64,000 bases of DNA from Arthrobacter sp. P2b. GTDB lineage: Bacteria; Actinomycetota; Actinomycetes; Actinomycetales; Micrococcaceae. Shown here in pieces: positions 9,063-16,940 of the stretch (position 1 is the stretch's first letter; each line of letters starts with the position of its first letter). The DNA is taken from NCBI RefSeq assembly GCF_900168295.1, contig NZ_FVZL01000002.1, positions 62,001 through 126,000 of the forward strand, read 5' to 3'. The translations under genes were made by a program, and so were the position numbers. A model generated the notes under the pieces. The model worked only from the letters and a program-made list of their open reading frames with translations, was not told where the DNA came from and ran no database searches.

Positions 9063-10513
9063 GCCTGCGCCTGAACAACCTCGTCGTAACCCACGGCGGC
9101 AAAGTCCTGGTCGAGGCCGACCAGCTGGACTTCGAGCGCGGGCAACCCGTGACGATCGTTGGTGAGAGCGGCTCGGGCAAATCCCTGCTGGCCCACGCCA
9201 TCATGGGGACGCTCCCGCCGAACCTCACAGCCCGCGGCACCCTGACCGTGGACGGCCGCTCCTACGACGTCGGCGACCAGTCGAACCGGCGCGGCCTGTG
9301 GGGCCGGACCATGTCCCTTCTGCCCCAGGAACCCGTGCTGGCCCTGGACCCCACCATGCGGGCCGGCGAGCAGGTGGCTGAAGGAGCCCTTACCTTCAGT
9401 ACGGACAAACGCGGCGCGCGGCGGGCTGCGGATACCCTCCTGTCCGCGCTGGGCCTGGGGAAGGCTTCACGGGCTTTTCCACACACGCTGTCCGGCGGCA
9501 TGGCGCAGCGGGTGGCGTTCGCGGCGGCGACTATCGGCGGCGCTCCTGTTCTCATCGCGGACGAGCCTTCCAAGGGCCTGGACCAGCGCGCCAGGACGGA
9601 ACTGGCGGAACTGCTCCGGAGCCACCTCGACGGCGGCGGCGTCCTGCTGACCATCACCCATGATCTCGACCTGGCCCGAGGGCTCGGCGGGAAGGTCCTG
9701 GTGATGAAGGATGCCCATGTTGTGGAGCATGGGCCGGCCGGGCGGGTCCTGGCACAGCCGGAACATCCGTACACCCGGCGGCTCCTGGCTGCCGAACCCT
9801 CCCACTGGAGGCACCCGTGGATGAGGAACCCGTTGGATGTGGCGGAGCGGACAGGCGCCGTTCTGGTCTCGGGAGAGGGCCTCAGCAAGTCCTTCGGCAG
9901 CGAGCAACTGTTCAGCGACCTCTCCCTGGAGGTCAGGGCAGGGGAGCGGATTGCGTTAAGCGGTCCGAGCGGTAGCGGGAAGACCACCCTTGGGAATGTT
10001 CTGCTGCGCCTCCTTCCGCCCGACACAGGGACGGTGCAGCATGCGGACGTCCTCAAACGGGGCCGGCTCCAAAAGCTGTACCAGGACCCTGCCCTGGCGT
10101 TTCCCCCGCGTGTGCAGCTGAAGGACGCGCTGGGGGACGTGGTCCGCCGCCACGGCCTGGACCTATCCCGCATTGAGGAGCTCATGGGCTCGCTGCGGCT
10201 TGCCCCCGAACTTCTCCACCGCAGGCCGGGGCAGATTTCCGGCGGGGAACTGCAGCGGATCGCCATCATCCGGTCGATGCTCCTTGAGCCCGCCCTGGTC
10301 TTCGCCGATGAGCCGACATCCCGCCTGGACCTCATCACGCAGGAAGAAACCATGCGGTGCCTTATGGAGCAGGTGGACCGGCTGGACTGCACGCTGGTTC
10401 TGGTAACGCACGACGACGGCCTTGCCGCCGCTGTGACGGACCGCAGCGTCACGTTGGGGGCGGCTTCGTCGTTGCCGGTGCCGGTACCCGAAGTTCAGTT
10501 CGCAGGAGGCTAG
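9059..10513 (+). CDS. Double-domain ABC ATPase of the importer
   Basis: 484 residues in which two ATP-binding cassettes are fused, replacing the separate DppD and DppF subunits. Cassette 1: Walker A GESGSGKS, signature LSGGMAQR, Walker B LIADEPSKGLD. Cassette 2: Walker A GPSGSGKT, signature ISGGELQR, Walker B VFADEPTSRLD. The oligopeptide-transporter C-terminal HPYTRRLL element sits after cassette 1, as in OppD-type subunits. Its ATG overlaps the preceding stop. With 5632-9062 it completes a four-gene importer that needs no other subunit. Confidence 0.9.
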   Translation: MSLRLNNLVVTHGGKVLVEADQLDFERGQPVTIVGESGSGKSLLAHAIMGTLPPNLTARGTLTVDGRSYDVGDQSNRRGLWGRTMSLLPQEPVLALDPTMRAGEQVAEGALTFSTDKRGARRAADTLLSALGLGKASRAFPHTLSGGMAQRVAFAAATIGGAPVLIADEPSKGLDQRARTELAELLRSHLDGGGVLLTITHDLDLARGLGGKVLVMKDAHVVEHGPAGRVLAQPEHPYTRRLLAAEPSHWRHPWMRNPLDVAERTGAVLVSGEGLSKSFGSEQLFSDLSLEVRAGERIALSGPSGSGKTTLGNVLLRLLPPDTGTVQHADVLKRGRLQKLYQDPALAFPPRVQLKDALGDVVRRHGLDLSRIEELMGSLRLAPELLHRRPGQISGGELQRIAIIRSMLLEPALVFADEPTSRLDLITQEETMRCLMEQVDRLDCTLVLVTHDDGLAAAVTDRSVTLGAASSLPVPVPEVQFAGG

Positions 10514-10631
10514 TTCTTAATGCGGGTGGCGGAGGGCTGAGGGTCAGGCGTCAACCAGGGCGAGCACGCGGGCCGGGCTGCCGGATCCGCGATTCCTGCG
10601 TATGCCAGTAACGGTGTTTGGGGTTCGCTTT

Positions 10632-10655
10632 GGGGATCCTCTAAGGTTGATCCCC
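10632..10655. promoter_or_regulatory. Inverted repeat spanning the translation start region
   Basis: GGGGATC and GATCCCC (7 bp each) bracket a 10-base loop CTCTAAGGTT immediately before the ATG at 10657. The loop holds AAGG, the only ribosome-binding-like sequence. It could be an operator or an RNA hairpin affecting initiation of the polysaccharide operon. Confidence 0.3.
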
Positions 10656-10656
10656 G

Positions 10657-11151
10657 ATGATAGCCCTTGACGAAACGTCCAGCCAGCCCCATGCCGCGTC
10701 GCCGCGTGGACCCGTATTCGTCGACGCGTCCGGTCGCCGGCTGAGGCGGGTCAAGCTGATCGGCCTCGGGGCCCTGGGGCTTGTGGCGGCGTACGTCCTG
10801 CTCCTTTTAGTGGCGTTCATCAGCGGATCCAATGTTTCCGCTCCCTACCTGCCCCTTCCGGCCGCCGCCGAGGCCCCTGCTCCGCAGCCCGTGCCGTCGG
10901 CGCCCGCTTCCAGTGCGGCTGGCCTCCCGGCCGTGGAAGCCCCGGCGGCAGGGCCGCCCGCCCTGCCCACCGCCCAGGCCGCGGTGGCTGCACCCCCGGC
11001 CGCGCCCGTGGCACCGCCGGTCAACAGCCCGCCGGTTCAGGCTGTGCCGCGTGTTGAAGCTCCGGCGCCTGCTGCGGAGCCGGCGGCGCCCGGCATGAGC
11101 GGGTCGGCCCCGGGCCAGGCAACAAGGCCATCCGCCCCGCCGCGCCCGTGA
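10657..11151 (+). CDS. Small Pro/Ala-rich single-pass membrane protein
   Basis: 164 residues: a cytosolic N-terminus of about 35, one membrane helix (about 37-57), then an outside tail of almost pure Ala/Pro low complexity. No catalytic motif. Its TGA overlaps the GTG of the deacetylase-glycosyltransferase gene (GTGA), so it is very probably a partner of that synthase, perhaps a wall-spanning spacer or accessory subunit. The family is not recognised. Confidence 0.65.
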   Translation: MIALDETSSQPHAASPRGPVFVDASGRRLRRVKLIGLGALGLVAAYVLLLLVAFISGSNVSAPYLPLPAAAEAPAPQPVPSAPASSAAGLPAVEAPAAGPPALPTAQAAVAAPPAAPVAPPVNSPPVQAVPRVEAPAPAAEPAAPGMSGSAPGQATRPSAPPRP

Positions 11152-13315
11152 GCGTGCGCCGCCGGAGCAAGGGCGCTGTTCCTGTCAACGTAAGGGCTCA
11201 TTGGTTCGTCCTCATGGCGGTCCTGTTTGCCCTCGGTATTGCCCTCGTGGTGCAGGGATACATGCACCACCTCGCCACAGTCGGCTACGACTCCGCGCCG
11301 GTGAATGGACCCTCCGGCAGCGTCCCGAAGGCCGTATCCCAGGGTGGTCCCGTGATCGACGCCCGGAACGGAGCTGTCCGCACCGTGACGCCACCGGACC
11401 GAACGGTCGCCCTGACCTTCGACGATGGCCCGGACCCCGTCTGGACGCCACAAATCCTCGATGTCCTTCGCAAGCACCAGGTACACGCGACGTTCTTCGT
11501 CGTCGGCTCGGCCGCGATCGAGAACCCCGATCTTGTGCGGCGCATCATGGCCGAAGGCCACGAAATCGGCGTCCATACGCTCACCCATGCCGACCTTGGC
11601 ACCGCCGACGAGTGGCGCCGCCAGCTTGAAGTCCAGGGGGCCCAGGACGCGATCATGGGCATCACTGGCCACGCGGCGTCCCTGCTGCGTCCCCCGTACA
11701 GCTCCGGAAACGGTGCCGTGGCCGGCGGTACCTGGTCCGCTATGCAGGCATCGGCGGACGAGGGGTACCTCACCGTGTTGAGCAGCCTGGACAGCGGGGA
11801 CTGGCGGCTGCCGGGCGTCGGGGAAATTGAACGCAATCTGGCTCCTTCCGGGCCGCAGGGGCAGGTGATCCTGATGCACGACGGCGGAGGAGACCGGGAG
11901 CAGACGGTTGCCGCCCTGGACTCCGCCCTTGCACACTTCGCGGACAAAGGTTTCCAGGTCACCACCGTCGGTGATGCGATCGGCGTCGACACCATGCGGC
12001 CGGCAACCGCAATGGAACAGGCCAGCGGGACGGCCCTGGCGTGGGGCATCCGCCTCAGCGGCTTCGTCGTCACGGCCATCTCGTGGGCGCTCGTTGCAGC
12101 CGGTGCCGTGACGTTCATCCGTGCCGTCCTCGTGGTCTTCTTCGCCGCGCGGCACAGCCGTGCCGCACGCCGCATCTCAACGGCCGGCCGCGGCCGCCGC
12201 CGGGTGGACGTGCTGGTCCGGCCGGAGGTTACCGGCCCGGTCACGGTGATCGTGCCGGCGTACAACGAGTCGGCCGGCATCGAAGCCGCAGTCCGGTCCA
12301 TCGTGGCCTCCACCCACCCGGTTGAGATCATCGTCGTCGATGACGGATCCACCGACGGGACCGCCGACATCGTGGACGCGCTCGGACTGCCCGGCGTCAC
12401 GGTGATCCGGAAGGAGAACGGAGGCAAACCGTCCGCGCTTAACGCCGGGCTGCAGGCCGCCACCCACAACCTTGTGGTGATGGTGGACGGCGACACCGTC
12501 TTCGAACCGGACACAGTCCATGCCCTCATCCAGCCCTTCGCCGACCCGCGGGTGGGTGCCATCTCGGGCAACACCAAGGTCGCCAACCGCGGTGGCATCC
12601 TCGGCGCCTGGCAGCACATCGAGTATGTCGTGGGCTTCAACCTGGACCGCAGGCTGTTCGACGTCGCGGAATGCATGCCCACTGTCCCCGGCGCCATCGG
12701 GGCCTTCCGCCGCGATGCCCTCCTCCGCGTCGGTGGAGTCAGCGATGACACACTCGCCGAAGACACGGACCTGACCATGTCACTGTGCCGGGACGGCTGG
12801 CGCGTTGTGTACAAGGACGACGCAAGGGCTTGGACCGAAGCGCCGGCGAGCCTCTCGGCGCTTTGGAAACAGCGGTACCGCTGGTGCTATGGAACGCTGC
12901 AGGCAATGTGGAAGCACCGCGGCGCGGTGGTGCAGGGAGGGGCAGCCGGGGCAAGCTGGGGCGGCGCGGCCTCGGCTACCTGCTCGTCCTCCAGGTGCTG
13001 CTTCCGCTGTTCGCGCCGGTCGTCGATATCTTCGCTGTCTACGGCCTGATCTTCCTCGATCCACTCCGGATCGTGGCGCTCTGGTTCGTCTTCCTGGCCG
13101 TCCAATTCCTCATGGCCGCCTACGCCTTCCGGCTCGACAATGAGCGCCTCCGCCCGCTGTGGACCCTTCCGCTTCAGCAGTTCGTTTACCGGCAGCTCAT
13201 GTATCTCGTCGTCATTCAGGCCGTTGTCACCGCCGTGGCCGGCGTGCACCTGCGGTGGCACCGGATGGAGAGGTACGGCAGCCTCCGCGTCCCTACCGGA
13301 CAATCCCAAGAGTAG
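11148..13315 (+). pseudogene. Polysaccharide deacetylase-GT2 glycosyltransferase fusion, frameshifted
   Basis: A bifunctional envelope protein of about 722 residues if intact. After an N-terminal helix comes a NodB deacetylase domain (about 80-275) with TFDDGPDP, HTLTH, RPPY and LMHDGGG motifs. A helix, then a GT2 domain (about 360-600) with VPAYNES, DDGSTDGT, VDGDT, AEDTDL and KQRYRW, follows, then C-terminal helices. Such proteins polymerise and deacetylate N-acetylglucosamine-type polymers. The frame breaks at the G run 12948-12951: the first frame ends at 13049 while the conserved C-terminal helices continue in another frame to 13315. One extra G restores the protein. This could be a sequencing error or a real mutation. 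Confidence 0.75.
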
Positions 13316-13322
13316 GGGCCGC

Positions 13323-13919
13323 CTACCGGACCAGCCGGTAGCGGACATGCGTCACCAGGCTGGTGCCGCTGACCTCCGTCGGTTCAAGCCTGACATTCCG
13401 GATGCCGTCCATCAGACGCTCGCCCCCTCCGAGGATGAGCGGTGAGGTGTGGAGCCGCAGTTCGTCGATCAGTCCCGCCGATAGAAATTGCTGCACGGTT
13501 CTGGCGCCCCCGGCAATCGCGACGTCCTTCCCGGCCGCAGCCTCCCGCGCCCGGGCCAGTGCTGCCTCGATCCCATCGGCCACGAAGTTGAATGTCGTGC
13601 CGCCCTGCATCTCCAGGGGAGGGCGCGGGTGATGCGTGAGGACAAACACCGGTGCGTGGTAGGGCGGTTCCTCTCCCCACCAGCCGCGCCAGTCTTCCGG
13701 CCAGGGCCCCGGGCCGGGGCCGGCGAACATGTTCCGGCCCATGATGAAGGCACCTGCCTGGAGGATGCCCTCGATCGCCGCCGCATTCGCCTCCGGTTCT
13801 TCAAACATCCAGCGGTGCAGGTCCTCGCCGCCCTCGCCCAATGGCTCGGCCAGGCTTTGATTCGGACCGGCGACGAATCCGTCAAGGGAAACGGTGAGGT
13901 CACACGTCACGCTGTTCAT
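13323..13919 (-). CDS. Dihydrofolate reductase/RibD C-terminal-like protein
   Basis: 198 residues from the ATG at 13919, chosen because GAGAAGG precedes it; an in-frame start at 13946 exists. The sequence fits the YwjB/RibD_C family: an N-terminal TVSLDGFVAGP strand, the MGRNMF motif, and the C-terminal AIAGGARTVQQFLSAGLIDEL block that forms the NADPH site. Such proteins are probable NADPH reductases of unknown substrate. It converges with the glycosyltransferase gene, 7 bp away. Confidence 0.85.
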   Translation of the reverse strand: MNSVTCDLTVSLDGFVAGPNQSLAEPLGEGGEDLHRWMFEEPEANAAAIEGILQAGAFIMGRNMFAGPGPGPWPEDWRGWWGEEPPYHAPVFVLTHHPRPPLEMQGGTTFNFVADGIEAALARAREAAAGKDVAIAGGARTVQQFLSAGLIDELRLHTSPLILGGGERLMDGIRNVRLEPTEVSGTSLVTHVRYRLVR

Positions 13920-14064
13920 GGCTGCCTTCTCGAATGCAAGGGACATTAGGAACGCCGGGCACCGCCAATGCTAGCGGGACCCGCTGGCGGCTGGAAGGCG
14001 CGTGGGGTTGTGCGGGGGTCCGGCCGCCGCGGCTGCCACAGCAACGGGCAAAGTAGACCTGATG

Positions 14065-14556
14065 TCAGCGTGGCATCGAGGGGTTTCGCAGTCCGCTGTA
14101 CGCCGCTACCGCCCCAGCCAGGAAAATGAGCGCGGCCACGTAGACCGGTCCGAGGTGGCCAAGCGTTGCCAGTCCCCAGGGGTAGTGGGCGGGGAGGGCC
14201 ACGGCGAGTCCGACAAACGGGACGATAACGGCTGTGGTGAAGGCCCACCATTCTCCACGGCGTACGCCGTACCAGGACAGACCCGCGACGGCGAGCCCGG
14301 CGGCAGCGATGAAGCCGCTGATCGTGATGTGCAGATGGCTGATGTAGTGGTAGAGCTGGGGGCTGAACGCCTCAATCTCCGTTTTTCCCTTGTTGACTTC
14401 GTCTGGTCCTATGCCCAGCTCAAGGAAAGCGCCTGTGAAATTGAGCACAAAAAAGACCACGGCGTACCCCACGAAGGCCAGCCCGGCCAGTGTCATGAGG
14501 GCCGCTCCCGTCCGGACCCGGGACTGCTTTCCCGGGGGAACCTGGATGTCAGGCAT
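14065..14556 (-). CDS. Hypothetical four-helix membrane protein
   Basis: 163 residues, with the ATG at 14556 preceded by AAAGGGG. Four hydrophobic segments (about residues 18-42, 72-97, 104-124, 132-152) separated by short loops. A His/Tyr-rich stretch (PQLYHYISHLHITISG) starts the second helix. No family is recognised. It is divergent from the CAP-protein gene. Confidence 0.6.
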   Translation of the reverse strand: MPDIQVPPGKQSRVRTGAALMTLAGLAFVGYAVVFFVLNFTGAFLELGIGPDEVNKGKTEIEAFSPQLYHYISHLHITISGFIAAAGLAVAGLSWYGVRRGEWWAFTTAVIVPFVGLAVALPAHYPWGLATLGHLGPVYVAALIFLAGAVAAYSGLRNPSMPR

Positions 14557-14711
14557 GGTCAGGACCCCTTTCCTGTATACGTCGGTCCTCGAATGAGAGT
14601 CCTGTGATCGTTGCCTGTCAAGAGACTCCCGGACAGGAAAGGAATCCTTGCCGTGCCGAGGGGCGTAACCCGATGTGCGGTGGACAATGGGCACTGGGTA
14701 CTGTTCTTCGG

Positions 14712-15557
14712 ATGCGAAAAGACAAGAAACACCTCGCTGCCCTCCTGATCACCCTCGTCCTGGCCGGCGGCCTGCTGACCGCCGGTTCCGCTCCTGCAGG
14801 CGCCGCTTCGTGGCCCTTTGGTTGGTGGAACTGGATCACCGCCGGTGCCCAATCGCCGGCTCCTTCGACGCCTGCCTCAGCTCCCGCAACCCGGACGGCC
14901 GCACCGGTTCCGGCCACATCCAGCCCCGCTGCGGAGCCGGCGACGATACCGCCGGCTGAGGCTCCCGCAGCTCCTGCTGAGGCTCCGGCCCCCGCAGCTC
15001 CGGCACCGGCTCCTGCCGACGTTCCGGTTGCCGCAGCTCCGGCACCGGCTCCTGCCGAGGTTCCGGTTGCCGCAGCACCGGCACCGGCTCCCGCCCCAGC
15101 GCCCGCACCGGCTCCCGCACCTGCTCCTCCGGTGGCGCCGTCCGCTACCGGCACGCCGTCCAACGCCGTCGCCCAGCGATCCTTCCAGCTCATCAACGAA
15201 TACCGGGCGGCCAACGGCCTTGCCCCGTTGCGCTACAACAGCGGGCTCGAAGCGGTTGCCCAAAACTGGTCGAACACCATGATGAATGACATCAACGCCC
15301 AGGGCAGCGCCGGCTTCCGGCACAACCCCGACGCGGCCGCCCAGATCCCGTCCGGCTGGAGCCGCACTGCAGAAAACATTGCCGTGAACGCCGACGCCGA
15401 TGCACTCTTCGCTGCCTGGAAGGCTTCACCCGGGCACAACGCCAATATGCTCAACGCTGCCCTGACCGACTTCGGGTTCGGCTCTGCCCGGCTCTCCGCC
15501 GGTTCGCCGTACGGGGCGCAGCTGGTGGCCACGCAGAACTTCGCCACCTACGCGTAG
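14712..15557 (+). CDS. Secreted CAP/SCP-domain protein with Pro-Ala repeat spacer
   Basis: 281 residues. A Sec signal peptide (basic start, hydrophobic core, cleavage near AGAA-S, about residue 32) leads to a Pro/Ala spacer of roughly 100 residues, then a CAP domain (about 160-281). The domain has the bacterial YkwD/SCP features: LINEYRAANGLAPLRYN, an FRHN-type block, AENIA and the final SPGHNANMLN plus VATQNF. Bacterial CAP proteins are exported with unclear, often wall-related roles. The spacer is built on AP-rich repeats and probably crosses the cell wall. It ends at a strong terminator. Confidence 0.88.
   Translation: MRKDKKHLAALLITLVLAGGLLTAGSAPAGAASWPFGWWNWITAGAQSPAPSTPASAPATRTAAPVPATSSPAAEPATIPPAEAPAAPAEAPAPAAPAPAPADVPVAAAPAPAPAEVPVAAAPAPAPAPAPAPAPAPAPPVAPSATGTPSNAVAQRSFQLINEYRAANGLAPLRYNSGLEAVAQNWSNTMMNDINAQGSAGFRHNPDAAAQIPSGWSRTAENIAVNADADALFAAWKASPGHNANMLNAALTDFGFGSARLSAGSPYGAQLVATQNFATYA
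14940..15130 (+). repeat. Pro-Ala coding tandem repeats in the CAP protein
   Basis: Imperfect direct repeats of CTCCGGCACCGGCTCCTGCC followed by GAGGTTCCGGTTGCCGCAG-type units (about 39-42 bp period, two to three copies) grade into short AP dipeptide codons. The repeats encode an extended spacer and are a likely site of length variation by slippage. Confidence 0.7.
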
Positions 15558-15561
15558 TTAA

Positions 15562-15599
15562 ACAAGGAACGACGGCAGCCACCCGCCGTCGTTCCTTGT
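15562..15599 (+). terminator. Strong hairpin terminator after the CAP gene
   Basis: A perfect 15-bp stem (ACAAGGAACGACGGC and its complement) closes an 8-base loop five bases after the CAP stop codon. No long T run follows, which is common for actinobacterial terminators. Confidence 0.8.
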
Positions 15600-15696
15600 C
15601 CCGCGCAGCTGCCAGGCAGTTTGCCGTGCGGCTGTCTGATAGACGCCTCTCCCTAAAGAAGAAGGGGGATTTGCTCGTTGACTTTCAAGTGCAACA

Positions 15697-15708
15697 TGAG
15701 GATCCTCA
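15697..15708. promoter_or_regulatory. 12-bp palindrome upstream of the SARP gene
   Basis: TGAGGATCCTCA is a perfect palindrome 46 bp before the ATG of the SARP gene, with TTGACT at 15679 upstream as a possible -35. It might be an operator for control of the regulator. A chance palindrome is possible. Confidence 0.25.
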
Positions 15709-15753
15709 GACTTACATATTTGGTGTAGTAATCCCTGCTGAAATCAGGCCGCC

Positions 15754-16542
15754 ATGGGCAATGATGACTATGGAATTTTGGAACTTGACCTCATGCGGTC
15801 CTGGCAGCTGCGCCGGGACGGGGCAGTTGTCCATGTTGCTGCCCGGCAGCAGCGGCTTATAGCAGCACTGGCGGTCCGCGGTCCCAGTCTCCGGAACTAC
15901 CTTGCCGGCATGCTGTGGCCGGAGTATCCGGACGCCAAGGCACTGGAAAGCCTCCGGGTGGCGGTACATCTGATGACGAGGCAGGTGCCGGGCCTGCTGG
16001 TCAAGGATGGGGCCCTGCTGACCCTCGACAGCCGGGTTGCCGTTGACCTGTACAGGGTTCGCGCCCTGCTGAAAGAGGCCGCCCTTTCAAGTAGCGGCAG
16101 CACGTGGACGCTGCTGCGGGACCTGCGGGACGCGGAATTCCTGCCCGGCTGGTACGAGGACTGGGTGATCTTCGAGCAGAGCCGGCTGCGGCACGACCAG
16201 CTCCGGGCGTTTACGCTGGCGGCACGGGAGTTCTCTGGCCGCGGGGACCACGGGGGCGCTGCGGAAGCGGCGTTGGCCGCACTGGAAATCGAACCCCTCT
16301 ACGAGAGTGCCGTACGGGTCCTTGTTGCCTCGGAGCTGGCGCAGGGAAACCTGGCCTCCGCCCTGCTCGTCTATGACAAATACCAGGAACAACTCCTCAG
16401 TGACATGGGTGTTCCACCCTCGGACGGTTTGAGGCAGCTGATCGGCCAGACAGCAAAGCCGCAAGCCACCCACGCGGACGTGCCGCTAGTTCCTGCCCTG
16501 GACATCGGACTGGGTCAGCAGCCACTGCTGCACAACGTGTAG
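15754..16542 (+). CDS. SARP-family transcriptional activator (winged helix + BTAD)
   Basis: 262 residues, the size of small SARPs. Residues ~8-95 form an OmpR-like winged helix (VAARQQRLIAALAVRG, the LWPEYPDAKALESLRVAVH recognition segment, ending LTLDSRVAVDL). Residues ~100-235 are the all-helical bacterial transcriptional activation domain, with EFLPGWYEDWV, LRHDQLRAF, ALEIEPLYESAVRVLV and LLVYDKYQEQLLSDMGVPPS, all typical of BTAD. SARPs activate by binding direct repeats with 11-bp period next to the -10 box. Exactly such repeats occur before the three hydrolase units that follow, so I infer it is their activator. Its last 57 bp overlap the convergent gene at 16486-16740. Confidence 0.88.
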   Translation: MGNDDYGILELDLMRSWQLRRDGAVVHVAARQQRLIAALAVRGPSLRNYLAGMLWPEYPDAKALESLRVAVHLMTRQVPGLLVKDGALLTLDSRVAVDLYRVRALLKEAALSSSGSTWTLLRDLRDAEFLPGWYEDWVIFEQSRLRHDQLRAFTLAAREFSGRGDHGGAAEAALAALEIEPLYESAVRVLVASELAQGNLASALLVYDKYQEQLLSDMGVPPSDGLRQLIGQTAKPQATHADVPLVPALDIGLGQQPLLHNV

Positions 16543-16740
16543 CACTTTATCCCGGTCGGCAGCGGAAACCGTGGTGCGCTCCTCGCCGTGGCCTGGGCCG
16601 TAGGTGATCCTGGCGCGGAATCCGGGGGGCTGTGCGCCGTCTTCATGCCATGCCCGGATCACCAGCGTGCTGGCGTCGGGAACCGCAGGCGTCCCGTTGT
16701 AGCCCTTGCCAGGCGTTGGCCCGACGTCGTTCATCCGCAT
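16486..16740 (-). CDS. Conserved small hypothetical protein
   Basis: 84 residues, no signal or membrane segment. The stretch STLVIRAWHEDGAQPPGFRA followed by RITYG looks like a short conserved actinobacterial family with a single beta-rich domain. Function unknown. It lies between the SARP gene and the first SARP-box unit and overlaps the SARP 3' end by 57 bp in antisense, so expression of the two may interfere. Confidence 0.55.
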   Translation of the reverse strand: MRMNDVGPTPGKGYNGTPAVPDASTLVIRAWHEDGAQPPGFRARITYGPGHGEERTTVSAADRDKVLHVVQQWLLTQSDVQGRN

Positions 16741-16845
16741 CGTCTACCCGCTTTCAGCCAGCCCAGCGTCATCCAAGTAGACCCCACCGCCCGTTACTGC
16801 TGCATGACCAATCCCGCGCACTGCCGGACGGCGTGCGCGGGTGCG

Positions 16846-16862
16846 GTAACGCCGTCGTAACG
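16846..16862 (+). promoter_or_regulatory. Candidate SARP box, alpha/beta-hydrolase promoter
   Basis: GTAACG-N5-GTAACG, two direct copies with an 11-bp period, about 80 bp before the hydrolase ATG at 16941. The same arrangement occurs at 18545 and 24534. The -10 here is the weakest of the three: TCAGCT sits at the expected 10-bp distance. Confidence 0.6.
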
Positions 16863-16940
16863 GAGTGTCTGATCAGCTGTCTCCACAAGGTACATGCCCG
16901 CGGGGGAGGGACCCAGGTTTCCGGAAGAGGGGCACGCGCA

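Noticed and set aside
9262..10452. A long minus-strand frame opposite the double ABC ATPase
   Set aside because: Arg/Ser-rich antisense of a gene with complete Walker and signature motifs.
12930..12960. Programmed -1 ribosomal frameshift in the deacetylase-glycosyltransferase gene
   Set aside because: The bases are not an X-XXY-YYZ slippery heptamer and I see no clear stem right after it. A homopolymer indel is simpler.
13323..13341. CTACCGG-ACCAG-CCGGTAG hairpin between the glycosyltransferase and the RibD-like gene
   Set aside because: It lies inside the last codons of the RibD-like gene, is short, and is weak evidence for a terminator.
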